Source: Pelagibacterium halotolerans B2 (GTDB lineage Bacteria; Pseudomonadota; Alphaproteobacteria; Rhizobiales; Devosiaceae). Taken from it: DNA of 64,000 bases. Positions 8,997-18,899 of the stretch are shown here, piece by piece. The notes under the pieces were generated by a model that worked only from the letters and a program-made list of their open reading frames with translations, ran no database searches and was not told the DNA's origin. The stretch's first letter is position 1; every line of letters begins with the position of its first letter. The stretch covers positions 3,309,001 through 3,373,000 of the forward strand of contig NC_016078.1 of the NCBI RefSeq assembly GCF_000230555.1. The letters are read 5' to 3'. A program made the position numbers and the translations under genes.

Positions 8997-9584
8997 ATGC
9001 GCAAGGCAAAGCTCGATCGCAAGACCAATGAAACAGAGATCGCCGTCGCTATCGATCTCGACGGCAATGGCGTGCGCCAGATCGAAACCGGGGTCGGCTT
9101 TTTCGATCATATGCTCGACCAGCTTTCGCGCCATTCCCTGATCGACATGGCGATCCACGCCAGGGGCGATCTGGAAATCGACGATCACCACACTGTCGAG
9201 GATGTGGGCATTGCCATCGGCCAGGCGCTCAAGGACGCGCTGGGCGACAAGAAGGGCATTGTGCGCTACGGGTCGTGCGATCTTGTCATGGACGGCACCA
9301 GATCCACCGTGGCGCTCGACGTGTCGGGCCGGCCGTTCCTTGTCTGGCGCGTCCAGTTCACATCGCCCACGATCGGCACGTTCGATACAGAACTCGTGCG
9401 CGAATTTTTCCAGGCGATTGCGATCAATGCCGGGATCACGCTGCACGCGGAAACCCATTATGGTGACAACAACCACCATATCGCCGAAAGCCTGTTCAAG
9501 GCCCTGGCGCGCGCATTGCGTCAGGCGGTCGAGATCGACCCCCGCGCCGCCGATCAGGTGCCCTCCACCAAGGGCGTGTTGTAG
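8997..9584 (+). CDS. hisB: Imidazoleglycerol-phosphate dehydratase
   Basis: Sixth step of histidine synthesis: dehydration of IGP to imidazole-acetol phosphate. The Mn-binding histidine/acid clusters are clear: [28 protein letters not shown] and [20 protein letters not shown] choose the ATG at 8997 (195 aa) because GAGGGG then lies 9 nt upstream; the ATG at 8988 would abut that site. The protein is the monofunctional form without an HisB phosphatase domain. It opens the his cluster hisB-DUF2628-hisH-hisA-(membrane protein)-hisF-hisE. Confidence 0.95.
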   Translation: MRKAKLDRKTNETEIAVAIDLDGNGVRQIETGVGFFDHMLDQLSRHSLIDMAIHARGDLEIDDHHTVEDVGIAIGQALKDALGDKKGIVRYGSCDLVMDGTRSTVALDVSGRPFLVWRVQFTSPTIGTFDTELVREFFQAIAINAGITLHAETHYGDNNHHIAESLFKALARALRQAVEIDPRAADQVPSTKGVL

Positions 9585-9621
9585 GAAACACTGAGGCACG
9601 GCCTCGTTACGGATCGGTCTG

Positions 9622-9990
9622 ATGACCCTCTATGCAATCTACGCCAAGCCGGAAAACGGCCCCGACGCCATTTGGGTGCTGCCCGACAAATTCAGTTGGG
9701 GCGCCTTCCTGTTCGCCCCATTCTGGGCCCTGGCGCGCGGAGCGATCGCCTATCTTTTGCTCTGGATCGCCGTGGCAATTGGCCTTTTTCTGCTCGCGCC
9801 CCATATCGGTGGTGATCTTTCGGTGCTGCTCTACCTGATTTTTGCGCTGTGGACTGGCTTTGCGGCCACGCCCATCGCCGGTCAGGCGCTGGAAAACCGC
9901 AACTGGATTGCGAGCGGAGAGCTGGCGGCCGACAGCACCCTCTCCGCCGAGCAGGCATGGCTTGAAAAAAACTACGGACCCCGCCCATGA
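9622..9990 (+). CDS. DUF2628 membrane protein in the his operon
   Basis: 122 aa. It starts with [37 protein letters not shown], the usual opening of DUF2628 proteins, followed by two to three hydrophobic segments (about residues 27-62 and 68-88) and a charged tail. It lies 37 bp after hisB and overlaps the hisH start (ATGA at 9987). A DUF2628 gene between hisB and hisH is recurrent in rhizobia. No enzymatic motif is visible and its link to histidine synthesis is only positional. Confidence 0.85.
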   Translation: MTLYAIYAKPENGPDAIWVLPDKFSWGAFLFAPFWALARGAIAYLLLWIAVAIGLFLLAPHIGGDLSVLLYLIFALWTGFAATPIAGQALENRNWIASGELAADSTLSAEQAWLEKNYGPRP

Positions 9991-10637
9991 TCCAGACCGT
10001 CGCAATCATCGATTATGGTGCGGGCAATCTCAAATCGGCGCAAAAGGCCTTTGCCCGCGCCGCCGAGGGAACCGGGACCGAGATCGTCGTCACCTCCGAT
10101 GCCGATCTGGTCCGCAAGGCCGACAGGATCGTCCTGCCCGGCGTCGGTGCCTTTGCCGATTGCATGGCGGGGCTCGATGCGGTGGCGGGGATGCACGAGG
10201 TCCTGACCGAAAAGGTGATCGCCGGCGGCGCGCCATTCCTGGGCGTCTGCGTCGGCATGCAGCTTCTGGCCAGTGTCGGGCGCGAAAAGATCGAGACAAA
10301 AGGGCTGGGCTGGATCGCCGGAGCGATTGAAAAGATCGAGCCTTCCGACCCCGCGCTCAAAGTGCCGCATATGGGCTGGAATACGCTCAGTGTTTCACGC
10401 CCGCACGCGCTGCTCGAAGGCATCGCGACGGGCGAAAATGGCCTGCACGCCTATTTCGTCCATTCCTATCACATGAAGGCCGAAAACGCCGATGAGGTGA
10501 TCGCCACCGCCGATTATGGTGGACCGATCACCGCGATTGTCGGCCGCGACAACATTTTCGGCACCCAGTTCCACCCCGAAAAGAGCCAGACCCTCGGCCT
10601 GGCCCTGATCGCAAATTTTCTGAAATGGCGCCCATGA
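9987..10637 (+). CDS. hisH: Imidazole glycerol phosphate synthase, glutamine amidotransferase subunit
   Basis: Class-I glutaminase that supplies ammonia to HisF. 216 aa. The nucleophile is Cys88 in [13 protein letters not shown], and the His/Glu of the triad are in [11 protein letters not shown] near the C-terminus. [10 protein letters not shown] (oxyanion-strand region) and HSYH are also present. The start overlaps DUF2628 and the end overlaps hisA, so the run is translationally coupled. HisF is not adjacent: hisA and a small membrane protein intervene. Confidence 0.97.
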   Translation: MIQTVAIIDYGAGNLKSAQKAFARAAEGTGTEIVVTSDADLVRKADRIVLPGVGAFADCMAGLDAVAGMHEVLTEKVIAGGAPFLGVCVGMQLLASVGREKIETKGLGWIAGAIEKIEPSDPALKVPHMGWNTLSVSRPHALLEGIATGENGLHAYFVHSYHMKAENADEVIATADYGGPITAIVGRDNIFGTQFHPEKSQTLGLALIANFLKWRP

Positions 10638-11365
10638 TTCTCTTTCCCGCCATCGATCTCAAGGACAGCCAGTGCGTCAGGCTCAAGCTCGGCGATATGG
10701 AGCAGGCAACCGTTTTCAACGACGATCCCGCCGCCCAGGCCAAGGTGTTCGAGGACCAGGGGTTCGAATATCTCCACGTCGTCGATCTCAACGGCGCCTT
10801 TGCCGGTGAGAGCGTCAATGGCGCGGCGGTGGACGCCATCCTCGAGGCTGTCGATTTCCCCGTGCAGCTCGGCGGTGGCATTCGTACGCTGGCACACATC
10901 GAAAGCTGGCTCGAAAAGGGGCTGGCGCGGGTGATCCTGGGGACCGTCGCCGTGCGTGATCCTGATCTGGTCAAAACCGCCTGCAAGGCGTTCCCCGGTC
11001 AGGTCGCCGTCGGCATCGACGCACGCGGCGGCAAGGTGGCGGTCGAGGGTTGGGCCGAAACCTCGGAACTCTCGGCAATCGATCTCGCACAGCGCTTCGA
11101 GGGCGCCGGCGTGGCGGCGATCATCTACACCGATATCGACAGGGATGGCGTTTTGAAGGGTATCAACTGGCCCTCGACGCTGGAACTGGCCAATGCCACC
11201 TCCATTCCGGTCATCGCCTCGGGCGGTCTGGCCGGCATAGACGATATCCGTCGCATGACCGAACCGGACGCCAAAATCCTCGAAGGGGCGATTTCGGGCC
11301 GGGCGCTCTATGACGGTCGCATTGATTCACGTGAAGCACTGGCCATATTGAAGGCCGCTGCGTGA
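10634..11365 (+). CDS. hisA: ProFAR isomerase
   Basis: Fourth step of histidine synthesis: Amadori isomerisation of ProFAR to PRFAR in a TIM barrel. [17 protein letters not shown] carries catalytic Asp8; the second half-barrel has [15 protein letters not shown] with the second Asp. Phosphate-binding glycine segments LGGGIRT and ASGGLAG are present. I prefer the ATG at 10634 because it overlaps the hisH stop (ATGA) and gives the standard N-terminus; an ATG at 10625 would add three residues. A parS-like motif lies inside the last codons (11323-11338). Confidence 0.94.
   Translation: MILFPAIDLKDSQCVRLKLGDMEQATVFNDDPAAQAKVFEDQGFEYLHVVDLNGAFAGESVNGAAVDAILEAVDFPVQLGGGIRTLAHIESWLEKGLARVILGTVAVRDPDLVKTACKAFPGQVAVGIDARGGKVAVEGWAETSELSAIDLAQRFEGAGVAAIIYTDIDRDGVLKGINWPSTLELANATSIPVIASGGLAGIDDIRRMTEPDAKILEGAISGRALYDGRIDSREALAILKAAA
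11323..11338 (+). promoter_or_regulatory. parS-like motif inside hisA 3' end
   Basis: TGATTCACGTGAAGCA matches the ParB-site consensus TGTTTCACGTGAAACA at 14 of 16 positions, with the same T-to-A change at position 3 as the other copies in this window. It is the only copy within a coding sequence. ParB binding is inferred, not shown. Confidence 0.45.
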
Positions 11366-11700
11366 TGGATGGCCAGCCGGTGAAGCGGTTTCCGTGGATC
11401 CCCTACGCGATTTCGTTCATCGTCATCCTGCTTCTGGCGCTGTTTCCGGTCATTTCGGTTTTCATCGTTTATCTCGTGGCCGATGCCAATAGCTGCCGCG
11501 TCGACGAGGCCGGTGTCTATCCCTGTGTCGTCGGTGACTCTGATATCGGCGGGTTGCTGGCCTTCATGGGCCTTCTGGGCTGGCTGATGCTCGCAACAAT
11601 TCCGCTCGGCGGCATGGCGCTCCTGCTCTGGTGTGTTGTGCTCGTCGGTCATCTGCTTTATCGCCGCTACAAATCCGCCCAATCGGGAACCTCAATATGA
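11365..11700 (+). CDS. Small two- to three-helix membrane protein between hisA and hisF
   Basis: 111 aa, unrecognised family. Hydrophobic helices are at about residues 11-36 and 55-100 with a Tyr/Arg-rich C-terminus. Two cysteines in the loop ([17 protein letters not shown]) could form a periplasmic disulphide. The ATG shares its A with the hisA stop (TGATG). The stop overlaps the ATG of a 37-codon ORF that is a duplicate of the hisF start. No role in histidine synthesis is evident from sequence. Confidence 0.72.
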   Translation: MDGQPVKRFPWIPYAISFIVILLLALFPVISVFIVYLVADANSCRVDEAGVYPCVVGDSDIGGLLAFMGLLGWLMLATIPLGGMALLLWCVVLVGHLLYRRYKSAQSGTSI

Positions 11701-11810
11701 CCCTCAAGGCTCACATTATGCCCTGTCTCGACGTCAAGGACGGTCAGCTTGCCCGCAGCGGCGCAGCCGCGAGGACAGCAAGTATAGAAAATGGAGCGGA
11801 CGTCCTATGA
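11697..11810 (+). CDS. 37-codon ORF derived from a duplicated hisF start
   Basis: The first 16 codons read [16 protein letters not shown], differing from the true HisF start [16 protein letters not shown] at only two residues. The remaining 21 codons are unrelated. It overlaps the upstream gene's stop and the hisF ATG by ATGA at both ends, so ribosomes could pass through it. It cannot encode a HisF barrel. It may be a relic of a tandem duplication or a coupling/leader ORF; sequence alone does not decide. Confidence 0.45.
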   Translation: MTLKAHIMPCLDVKDGQLARSGAAARTASIENGADVL

Positions 11811-11854
11811 CCCTCAAGGCCCGCATTATTCCCTGTCTCGACGTCAAGGACGGC
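11697..11854 (+). repeat. Imperfect 48-bp direct repeat of the hisF 5' end
   Basis: Copy 1 is 11697-11744 and copy 2 is 11807-11854 (the genuine hisF start). The copies differ at four of 48 bases. The offset is 110 bp, not a multiple of three, so copy 1 is out of frame with hisF. The spacer holds GGAG/GCGGA sequence ~7-11 nt before the hisF ATG that can act as its ribosome-binding site. Confidence 0.92.
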
Positions 11855-12571
11855 CGCGTGGTCAAGGGCGTCAATTTCGTCGATCTTGTCGACGCCGGCG
11901 ATCCGGTCGAAGCGGCCATCGCCTATGACGCTGCGGGGGCAGACGAACTTTGCTTTCTCGATATTGCCGCTTCTCACGAGGGCCGGGATACGATTTTCGA
12001 TGTCGTGGCGCGCACGGCCGAGCATTGCTTCATGCCGGTCACCGTGGGCGGTGGCGTGCGCTCCAATGACGACATCCGCAAATTGCTGCTCTCGGGCGCC
12101 GATAAGGTTTCGATCAATTCCGCCGCGGTCAACGATCCCGATTTCGTGGCCCGCGCCGCCGACAAATTCGGCAATCAGTGTATCGTCGTTTCGGTCGATG
12201 CCAAGCGCGGCGAGTCCGGAACCTGGGAAATTTTCACCCATGGCGGGCGCAAGCCGACCGGGCTCAACGCCGTCGATTTCGCCATCGGCGCGGTCGAAAG
12301 GGGGGCCGGCGAATTGCTGGTGACCTCGATGGACCGCGACGGGACAAAAACGGGTTTCGATCTCGAACTGACCCGCACCATCGCCGATGCGGTCGAGGTG
12401 CCCGTGATCGCCTCGGGCGGCGTGGGCACGCTCGATCATCTTGTCGATGGCGTCAAAAAGGGTCATGCGACGGCGGTGCTCGCGGCCTCGATCTTCCATT
12501 TCGGCACCTTCACCATCGGCCAAGCCAAGGCGCATATGGCGGCGGCCGGCATTCCCATGCGGCTCGACTAA
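11807..12571 (+). CDS. hisF: Imidazole glycerol phosphate synthase cyclase subunit
   Basis: TIM-barrel cyclase that uses HisH-derived ammonia to convert PRFAR to IGP and AICAR. 254 aa. Catalytic Asp12 is in [19 protein letters not shown], and the second Asp is in [20 protein letters not shown] and ASGGVGT bind phosphates. The start at 11807 is fixed by the family N-terminus; longer in-frame reading runs through the duplicated segment out of phase. hisE follows after 71 bp. Confidence 0.96.
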   Translation: MTLKARIIPCLDVKDGRVVKGVNFVDLVDAGDPVEAAIAYDAAGADELCFLDIAASHEGRDTIFDVVARTAEHCFMPVTVGGGVRSNDDIRKLLLSGADKVSINSAAVNDPDFVARAADKFGNQCIVVSVDAKRGESGTWEIFTHGGRKPTGLNAVDFAIGAVERGAGELLVTSMDRDGTKTGFDLELTRTIADAVEVPVIASGGVGTLDHLVDGVKKGHATAVLAASIFHFGTFTIGQAKAHMAAAGIPMRLD

Positions 12572-12642
12572 CCCTTTTTGATTGCTTGCACCCTGCCCCC
12601 GGCAATGGTTAGACGGATGGCGCGGAGACGGAGGCACAATTC

Positions 12643-12963
12643 ATGACATTGAGTATCGAAGCGCTTGACGCGCGTCTGGCCGAGCGGGCCAAGGCCTCGC
12701 CCGATCAGTCCTATACGGCCAAGCTGATTGCCAAAGGCACCGCCAAATGCGCCCAGAAGCTTGGCGAGGAAGCGGTTGAGACCGTGATCGCGGCGATGAG
12801 CGGAGATCGGGGCGAGCTGGTCAAGGAAAGCGCCGACCTGGTCTATCACCTGCTGGTGCTGTTGCGTTCCGAGGGCGTTGACCTGTCTGAAGTGTCCGAA
12901 GAACTCGACCGCCGGACCGCGCAATCGGGTCTGGCCGAAAAGGCCGCAAGGACCCGGGACTGA
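12643..12963 (+). CDS. hisE: Phosphoribosyl-ATP pyrophosphohydrolase
   Basis: Second step of histidine synthesis: PR-ATP to PR-AMP and PPi. 106 aa, monofunctional MazG-like helical fold. [28 protein letters not shown] contains the metal-binding Glu residues, followed by [13 protein letters not shown] with the Glu/Asp of the second half. coaA begins three bases after the stop, a common hisE-coaA pairing in rhizobia. Confidence 0.95.
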   Translation: MTLSIEALDARLAERAKASPDQSYTAKLIAKGTAKCAQKLGEEAVETVIAAMSGDRGELVKESADLVYHLLVLLRSEGVDLSEVSEELDRRTAQSGLAEKAARTRD

Positions 12964-12965
12964 CC

Positions 12966-13910
12966 ATGTCAAAGCTGTCCTATACGCCCTATCTGAGCTT
13001 TTCGATCGACGAATGGGCGCGGCTGCGGGCCGACGAGCCCATGACGCTTAATGGGGAGGACATCGAACACCTCCGGGCGCTCAACGATCCGATCTCGCTC
13101 GCGGAAGCCGAAATCGTCTATCTGCCGCTAACCCGCCTGCTGTCATTCTACGTCGAAGCCATCCAGGGCATCCACCACGCCTCGACCCGGTTTCTGGGCC
13201 ATAACGGCGCCAAAGTGCCGTTTATAATCGGCGTTGCCGGATCGGTGGCGGTGGGAAAATCGACCACCGCACGCATCCTGCGCGCCCTGTTGCGCCGCTG
13301 GCCGAGCTCACCCAAGGTCGATCTGATCACAACCGACGGGTTCCTTTACCCCAACAAGGTGCTCGAAGAGCGCGGACTGATGCAGCGCAAAGGCTTTCCC
13401 GAAAGCTATGACCGGTCTGCCTTCGTTCAGTTTCTTGCGGCGATCAAATCGGGCCAGCCCAAGGTCAGTGCCCCCACCTATTCCCATCTGGTCTATGATA
13501 TCGTGCCCGACCAGACCAACACAGTGGAGAGCCCCGACATCCTGATCGTCGAGGGGCTCAACATTCTTCAGCCCGGCGAATTGCCCCGCACGGGCAATCC
13601 GATCGTCTTTGCGTCCGATTTCATCGATTTTTCGATTTATATCGACGCCGACGAGGATGTGCTTGAGGCCTGGTATGTGGAGCGCTTCATGAAGCTGCGC
13701 GAGACCGCCTTCCGCGACCCGCAGAGCTTTTTCAAGCGCTTTTCCGAGCTTTCGGAGCTGACGGCGATTTCCACCGCCAAATCCATCTGGCAGTCGATCA
13801 ACCTGCCGAACCTGCGCGAAAACATCCTGCCCACGCGCGGCCGGGCCGATCTGATCCTCAAGAAAGGCGCCGACCACTCGATTCACGAAGTGGCTCTGCG
13901 TAAGGTCTAG
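12966..13910 (+). CDS. coaA: Type I pantothenate kinase
   Basis: First committed step of CoA synthesis. 314 aa. The P-loop is [15 protein letters not shown] near residue 95, followed by [32 protein letters not shown] and VEGLNILQ, all typical of the prokaryotic type I enzyme (feedback-inhibited by CoA in E. coli). The stop overlaps the convergent adenosine kinase stop in a CTAG tetramer. coaE for the last step of the same pathway lies ~12 kb upstream. Confidence 0.96.
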   Translation: MSKLSYTPYLSFSIDEWARLRADEPMTLNGEDIEHLRALNDPISLAEAEIVYLPLTRLLSFYVEAIQGIHHASTRFLGHNGAKVPFIIGVAGSVAVGKSTTARILRALLRRWPSSPKVDLITTDGFLYPNKVLEERGLMQRKGFPESYDRSAFVQFLAAIKSGQPKVSAPTYSHLVYDIVPDQTNTVESPDILIVEGLNILQPGELPRTGNPIVFASDFIDFSIYIDADEDVLEAWYVERFMKLRETAFRDPQSFFKRFSELSELTAISTAKSIWQSINLPNLRENILPTRGRADLILKKGADHSIHEVALRKV

Positions 13911-14908
13911 ACGGCTATCCCTTCGCCGCGGGCCAGCTCCTTGAGATCGGCCACCGGGCGCGCGCCGTAGTGCGAAATCACTTCCGATGCGGCAAGGCAC
14001 CCCAGCTTGAGCGCTTCGTCCATCGATTGCCCGCGCGCCGTGGCGAGCAGGAACCCGGAGGCGAAAAGGTCCCCCGCGCCGGTCACATCAACGACATTGC
14101 CGACCGGAAAGGCCGGAACCGAAACGATTTCCCCGTTCTTGATCGCCATGGCGCCGCGTGACCCCATGGTGACCGCCGCGATCTCCGCATCTTCGGCCAA
14201 CTGCCGCACCGCGACGTTGAGATCGTCGGTTTCATAGAGCGCCTTGGCTTCTTCGATATTGGCGAAGACGTAATCCATGGTTTTCGATTTGATGAGATCG
14301 AGAAACTCGTTGCGGAAGCGGTTGACGCAGAACGGGTCCGACAGCGTGATCGCCGCGGCGCGTTCGTTCTTGTGGGCGTAATGGGCCGCCTTGATGAAGG
14401 CCTTCTTGGCTTCGGGCGGATCCCACAGATAGCCTTCCATATAGGTGATCGCCGAAGCGCCGATGGTTTCCTCGACGATATCGTCCTCGGTCAGGTGCTG
14501 GCAGGCGCCCAGATAGGTGTTCATGGTACGCTCGCCATCGGGCGTCACCAGGATCATCGAGCGCGCAGTGGCCGGGCCGTCATAAAGATAGCCGGTTTCA
14601 TACCCGATGCCCTTGGTATCGAAATCGTCCCGGAAGATCAGGCCCAGCTCGTCTTCGGCAACCTTGCCCACGAACGCCGCGCGCCCGCCCAGCGCGGCAA
14701 CGCCGGCGGCCGTATTGGCCGAGCTGCCACCGGGGATGATCGACTTGTTCTCGGGCATCTTGGCATAAAGATCCGCCGAGCGCTCCGCATCGACGAGATG
14801 CATTATCGATTTGCGCAGGCCCTCGTCGACGAGGAAATTGTCATCGATGGGGGCGATCACATCGACGATGGCATTGCCGATGGTCAGGACGTCGAACCGC
14901 GTGGTCAT
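13907..14908 (-). CDS. PfkB-family sugar kinase, adenosine kinase type
   Basis: 333 aa ribokinase-fold kinase. [16 protein letters not shown] is the first PfkB signature, and [20 protein letters not shown] the second, with the anion hole and catalytic Asp. [11 protein letters not shown] and [16 protein letters not shown] are typical of the bacterial adenosine-kinase-like group common in rhizobia. The likely reaction is adenosine to AMP, but substrate cannot be fixed from sequence. It is convergent with coaA (4-bp stop overlap). Confidence 0.85.
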   Translation of the reverse strand: MTTRFDVLTIGNAIVDVIAPIDDNFLVDEGLRKSIMHLVDAERSADLYAKMPENKSIIPGGSSANTAAGVAALGGRAAFVGKVAEDELGLIFRDDFDTKGIGYETGYLYDGPATARSMILVTPDGERTMNTYLGACQHLTEDDIVEETIGASAITYMEGYLWDPPEAKKAFIKAAHYAHKNERAAAITLSDPFCVNRFRNEFLDLIKSKTMDYVFANIEEAKALYETDDLNVAVRQLAEDAEIAAVTMGSRGAMAIKNGEIVSVPAFPVGNVVDVTGAGDLFASGFLLATARGQSMDEALKLGCLAASEVISHYGARPVADLKELARGEGIAV

Positions 14909-14978
14909 CGGCGCTCCGCATAAACTGTCATGGATACTGCCCTTCGCTTAAGGCATAGCGGCCGGAGGCGCAACCGGT

Positions 14979-15626
14979 CTATCCGGCGGTCTTGGCCGGA
15001 TAGCGGCACCACTCGGCAATGATGCAACGATAGCATTCGGGCTTGCGTGCCTTGCACACATAGCGCCCGTGCAGGATCAGCCAGTGATGGGCGTGCAGCA
15101 GATGATGTTTCGGCACCCGCTTGAGAAGCGCCAGTTCCACCGCCAGCGGCGTTTTGCCCGGCGCAATGCCGGTGCGGTTGCCGACGCGAAACAGATGGGT
15201 GTCCACCGCAATGGTCGGCTGGCCGAATCCGATATTGAGCACCACGTTTGCCGTCTTGCGCCCCACCCCGGGCAAAGCTTCCAGCGCCTCGCGGGTGTCG
15301 GGAACTTCGCTCGCATGCTTTTCGATCAGCATCCGGCTCAAAAGAAAGACGTTCCTGGCCTTGTTGCGGTAAAGCCCGATGGTTTTTATGTGCTCGCGAA
15401 TGGCGTCCTCGCCCAGCGCCACCATCTTTTCGGGTGTGTCGGCAATGGCAAACAGCGCTTTGGTCGCCTTGTTGACCCCCACATCGGTGGCCTGGGCGGA
15501 CAGCACCACAGCGACGAGAAGCGTAAAGACATTGACGTAGTCGAGCTCGCCCTTGGGCGCTGGATCGTGAAGCGAGAAGGCCTCGAAGATCTTTTCGATC
15601 TCGGCCCTGGTCAGTGGCTTGGGCAT
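14979..15626 (-). CDS. nth: Endonuclease III (base-excision DNA glycosylase/AP lyase)
   Basis: Removes oxidised pyrimidines. 215 aa. The helix-hairpin-helix LPGVGRKTANVVLNIGF carries the catalytic Lys, VDTHLFRVGNR carries the catalytic Asp, and the C-terminal 4Fe-4S loop has exact C-X6-C-X2-C-X5-C spacing (CKARKPECYRCIIAEWC). The N-terminal DYVNVFTLLVAVVLSAQATD is standard. It is divergent from the DUF2244 gene, a frequent pairing in alphaproteobacteria. Confidence 0.96.
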   Translation of the reverse strand: MPKPLTRAEIEKIFEAFSLHDPAPKGELDYVNVFTLLVAVVLSAQATDVGVNKATKALFAIADTPEKMVALGEDAIREHIKTIGLYRNKARNVFLLSRMLIEKHASEVPDTREALEALPGVGRKTANVVLNIGFGQPTIAVDTHLFRVGNRTGIAPGKTPLAVELALLKRVPKHHLLHAHHWLILHGRYVCKARKPECYRCIIAEWCRYPAKTAG

Positions 15627-15702
15627 GGTGCGGCGATATTTGATTTGATTTTTATCCGGACAATCCCCTTAGAATGGCGCCAAGGCCAAAAGGCAAGCCG
15701 AG

Positions 15703-16170
15703 ATGACCAAGAGCCCGCTCTTTGCCGCATTGCTGACCCCGCACCGCTCGCTCTCGCCCCAGGGCATCCGCTGGGTGATCGCGTTCACCTGCGTCATGGC
15801 CTCGATTCCCGGCATCGCCTTTTACGCGATGGGCGCCTGGCCCGTTGTCGGCCTTCTGGGGCTCGATGTGCTGCTGCTCTATTGGGCGCTCACCGCCTCG
15901 CTCAGGGACACCGAGATGTTCGAGGAAATCACCCTCTGGCCCGACGCCCTCGATATTCGCCATGTCACCAAGAAGGGCCGGGAAACGGCGCTCTCGTTCA
16001 ATCCCTTCTTCATCCGCCTTTCGGTCGTCCGCGATAATGAAGACCGGGTGACCGCGCTCAAGATCCTGACCCGCGAAGGCGAGACCGAGATCGGGCGTTT
16101 CCTGACGCCCGACGACAAGGCCAGCTTCGCCGAGGCCTTCGGTCATGCCTTGAGCAGGGCGAAGCGCTAG
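15703..16170 (+). CDS. DUF2244 membrane protein
   Basis: 155 aa with two membrane helices near the N-terminus (about residues 22-45 and 47-65) followed by a soluble beta-rich domain (TEMFEEITLWPDALDIRHVTKKG ... IGRFLTPDDKASFAEAFGHALSRA). This matches DUF2244, integral membrane proteins of unknown function often next to nth. The stop codon TAG (16168-16170) is also the first three bases of a palindromic repeat element. Confidence 0.85.
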   Translation: MTKSPLFAALLTPHRSLSPQGIRWVIAFTCVMASIPGIAFYAMGAWPVVGLLGLDVLLLYWALTASLRDTEMFEEITLWPDALDIRHVTKKGRETALSFNPFFIRLSVVRDNEDRVTALKILTREGETEIGRFLTPDDKASFAEAFGHALSRAKR

Positions 16171-16218
16171 AGTGCGGTCAGAAAAAGTCGCAGACTTTTT
16201 CGGTTCGGCCGCGCGACA
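16168..16218 (+). repeat. Intergenic palindromic repeat, family A copy 1
   Basis: Starts with the TAG stop of the upstream gene, then AGTGCGGTCAG, the inner hairpin AAAAAGTCGCAGACTTTTT, CGGTTCGG and CGCGCGAC. The outer arm GTGCGGTC pairs imperfectly with GGCCGCGC. Related copies are at 26483 and 61715. Confidence 0.8.
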
Positions 16219-16282
16219 GATCAAGTTCTATCCATGTAAAAATCGGGTCGTGCGCTGTGCCGATGGCCGCTAGTGTGAGCCC

Positions 16283-17164
16283 ATGAACGAGATGACAGCA
16301 CTTTCACAGCTCCCCGATATGACCAGCGAGCAGACCTATCGCGCCATCGCACAGGCCATCGAATATCTCTCGATGCCCGGTCCCGAAGCGTCCGATATCG
16401 CCGGGCTGGCCCACGCGCTTTCGATGAGCGAGCGCCAATTGGTCGATATGTTCCGCCGCTGGTGCGGATTGACCCCGAAAAGTTTTGCCCAGGCCGTTGC
16501 CCTCGACCATGCGCGCAAACTTTTGCGCGACAATATGAGCGTGCTCGACACGACCTATGAACTGGGGCTGTCCGGCCCCTCCCGTCTGCACGATCTGTTC
16601 GTAACCTATGACGCGGTGCCTCCGGGCGTTTATCGCGCAAAGGGCGCGGGACTGGAGGTCACGTGGGGCTATGCGCCATCGCCCTTCGGAAATGTGTGCC
16701 TGATGGTCACCCAATATGGGGTTGCCGGTATTTCCTTTGCCGATGACGGCAAGGAACAATACGCCTTCGAGGATCTGGCCGGCCGCTGGCCCAATGCCCA
16801 ATACAAGCGCGACGACAAGGCCATTGCCCCAATAGCTTCGCGCATCTTCGACCCCGGCCGCTGGGATCCCGATCAGCCCATACGGCTTGTGATGATCGGC
16901 TCCCAGTTCGAGATCAAGGTCTGGGAAACCCTGCTCAAGGTCCCCGCCGGCCGCGCCGCCACCTATGGCGAGGTGGCGCGCGCCGTGGGCCGGCCCAATG
17001 CGGCCCGCGCCATTGGCCGCGCGGTGGGGCGCAACCCGATTTCCTTTGTCGTTCCCTGTCATCGGATCGTGGGCTCGACCGGCGCGCTCACCGGCTATCA
17101 CTGGGGCATCGTGCGCAAGCGCGCCATATTGGGCTGGGAAGCGGGGCTGGTTTCAGCGCAATAG
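16283..17164 (+). CDS. Ada-type regulator/O6-methylguanine-DNA methyltransferase lacking the metal-binding N-terminal domain
   Basis: 293 aa. An AraC-type HTH occupies about residues 15-115 (SMSERQLVDMFRRWCGLTPKSFAQAVALDHARKLL; second HTH ELGLSGPSRLHDLFVTYDAVPPGVYR). A methyltransferase domain follows, with the alkyl-acceptor Cys in VVPCHRIVGS and the helix GSQFEIKVWETLLKVPAGRAATYGEVARAVGRPNAARAIG. The N-terminal zinc-Cys domain of E. coli Ada (phosphotriester sensor) is missing, so transcriptional activation by methylation may not operate as in E. coli. It is probably a suicide DNA-repair enzyme. Confidence 0.9.
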   Translation: MNEMTALSQLPDMTSEQTYRAIAQAIEYLSMPGPEASDIAGLAHALSMSERQLVDMFRRWCGLTPKSFAQAVALDHARKLLRDNMSVLDTTYELGLSGPSRLHDLFVTYDAVPPGVYRAKGAGLEVTWGYAPSPFGNVCLMVTQYGVAGISFADDGKEQYAFEDLAGRWPNAQYKRDDKAIAPIASRIFDPGRWDPDQPIRLVMIGSQFEIKVWETLLKVPAGRAATYGEVARAVGRPNAARAIGRAVGRNPISFVVPCHRIVGSTGALTGYHWGIVRKRAILGWEAGLVSAQ

Positions 17165-17225
17165 CGCAATTGGAACCCATGGCCGCCCGGAATCTTTGCC
17201 CTTTGCGAGGGGCGGAGGGTTTGTT

Positions 17226-18242
17226 TTGGCGCGCGCGATTTTTCTGGCATTTATAGGTCTTCTGGCCCTCGTCGTGGCCGCGTTCTACGCGCATATCCTC
17301 ATGCTGGTGTTCGCCGCAATCCTGGTGGCCGCCGTGCTCGACGCGCTGATCGGCCTGGTGATGCGGCTCTTGCCGGTCCTGCCGCGTGCGTTTGCAGTGG
17401 TCGTGACGCTTGTCCTTGTGGTGGTGCTTATCGCTCTTGCCGCCATTGGCGGTGGCGTGACGGTCGTAAGCCAGTTCGATGCGCTTTCGAGCGCCCTGGC
17501 CGAAGCCTGGGACATGGTGGCCGGCCAGCTCAACGACTGGGGTCTGCCGGTGGCGCAGACCTTCGAGGTAACCGATATCGTCGAAGCCATTCCCGAACCC
17601 CAGACGATCTTCGGCGGCGCCGGGGCCGTGCTCGGTACCGGGTTCGGACTGATCTCCAATCTGGTTATCGTTTTTCTGACCGGGATATTCCTCGCCATTG
17701 ATCCCGGGCGATACCGCGACGGGCTTACTGTCCTGCTGCCCGTTGCGGCCCGGCCGCGAGCCCGTGAAGTTCTGGGCAAGGTCGGCGCGACGCTCCAGCA
17801 TTGGCTGGTTGGGCAACTCATACTGATGGCCATTGTCGGCGGGCTGACCACAATCCTGCTCTTTGCAATGGGCCTGTCTTACGCCCTTACGCTCGGCCTG
17901 ATTGCCGGACTGCTGAATTTCATTCCCTTTGTCGGGCCGATCCTTGCCTTCGTTCCCATCGGTCTGTCGATGATCGGCCAGGACTGGACGACGGCGCTGA
18001 TCGTTCTGGGCGGCTATACCCTGATCCAGCAGTTCGACGCCAATGTCACCACCCCGCTGATCCAGGATCGGGTGGTCAATCTCGCCCCGGCGCTGACAAT
18101 TGTCTTCCTGTTGTTCATGGGCGTGGCGCTCGGCCCGCTCGGGGTGACGCTGGGCACACCCCTGCTTGCGGCACTGCGTGTGCTGGTGCTCGAGCTCTAC
18201 GTGCGCGACGTCCTGGGCGACACGCCCGAAAAGGTCGATTAA
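17226..18242 (+). CDS. AI-2E family transporter (PerM/TqsA-like permease)
   Basis: 338 aa with about eight hydrophobic helices: two or three at the N-terminus, a soluble/amphipathic stretch around residues 80-140, then a C-terminal bundle ending with [46 protein letters not shown] is the family signature. A TTG start at 17226 is chosen because GGAGGG lies six bases upstream and the protein then starts directly with the first helix; longer readings run through ada. Substrates in this family are diverse, so quorum-signal export should not be assumed. The stop overlaps the gpmA stop (TTAA). Confidence 0.82.
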   Translation: MARAIFLAFIGLLALVVAAFYAHILMLVFAAILVAAVLDALIGLVMRLLPVLPRAFAVVVTLVLVVVLIALAAIGGGVTVVSQFDALSSALAEAWDMVAGQLNDWGLPVAQTFEVTDIVEAIPEPQTIFGGAGAVLGTGFGLISNLVIVFLTGIFLAIDPGRYRDGLTVLLPVAARPRAREVLGKVGATLQHWLVGQLILMAIVGGLTTILLFAMGLSYALTLGLIAGLLNFIPFVGPILAFVPIGLSMIGQDWTTALIVLGGYTLIQQFDANVTTPLIQDRVVNLAPALTIVFLLFMGVALGPLGVTLGTPLLAALRVLVLELYVRDVLGDTPEKVD

Positions 18243-18853
18243 AGCTCTTCGGTCGAAACCCGGTGACCTTCGGCATCGATGCCGTAAACGATCGGCGCCC
18301 CGGTGGCGATTTCACGCTTGAGGATAGCCTCTTCGTCAAGCCCTTCGAGCTTCATGACCAGGGCCCGCAGCGAATTGCCGTGCGCCGTGACCAGAACGGT
18401 CTTTCCAGCCTTGAGCAACGGCTCGATCTCGGCTTCGTAGTATGGCAGAACCCGCGCCGCCGTGTCTTTCAGGCTCTCGCCGCCCGGCGGGGGGACGTCA
18501 TAGGAGCGGCGCCAGATATGGACCTGCTCCTCGCCCCATTTTTCCCGCGCATCGTCCTTGTTGAGCCCCGACAGATCGCCGTAATCGCGCTCGTTGAGCT
18601 TGTGATTGCGGGTGATGGTGAGGTCGGTGATCCCCATTTCCTCGAGCATCAGGTCGAGCGTGCGCTGCGCCCGGGTCAGCGCCGAAGTAAAATAGGCATC
18701 GGGAACCGTCCCGCGCGCCTTGAGCGCCTGCCCGGCCTTTTTCGCTTCCTCGATCCCCAGATCAGTGAGGCCCGGGTTTTTCCAGCCGGTGAACAGGTTT
18801 TTCAAATTCCATTCGCTCTGGCCGTGGCGAACGAGGATCAGCGTGCCGGTCAT
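18239..18853 (-). CDS. gpmA: 2,3-bisphosphoglycerate-dependent phosphoglycerate mutase
   Basis: Interconverts 3- and 2-phosphoglycerate. 204 aa. [10 protein letters not shown] carries the phosphohistidine, [14 protein letters not shown] and [14 protein letters not shown] follow, and [17 protein letters not shown] has the second catalytic His. It is slightly shorter than E. coli GpmA (~250 aa), as is usual for rhizobial forms. dapB lies upstream on the same strand (46 bp). Confidence 0.93.
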   Translation of the reverse strand: MTGTLILVRHGQSEWNLKNLFTGWKNPGLTDLGIEEAKKAGQALKARGTVPDAYFTSALTRAQRTLDLMLEEMGITDLTITRNHKLNERDYGDLSGLNKDDAREKWGEEQVHIWRRSYDVPPPGGESLKDTAARVLPYYEAEIEPLLKAGKTVLVTAHGNSLRALVMKLEGLDEEAILKREIATGAPIVYGIDAEGHRVSTEEL

Positions 18854-18899
18854 AGATCAGTCCTTGTCATTGAGCGTGTTCGAAAACGGGTCATGAAAA

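Noticed and set aside
16660..16665. Further CACGTG cores at 16660, 27178 and 59671
   Set aside because: They lie in coding DNA and their flanks do not match the TTCACGTGAA parS-like context.
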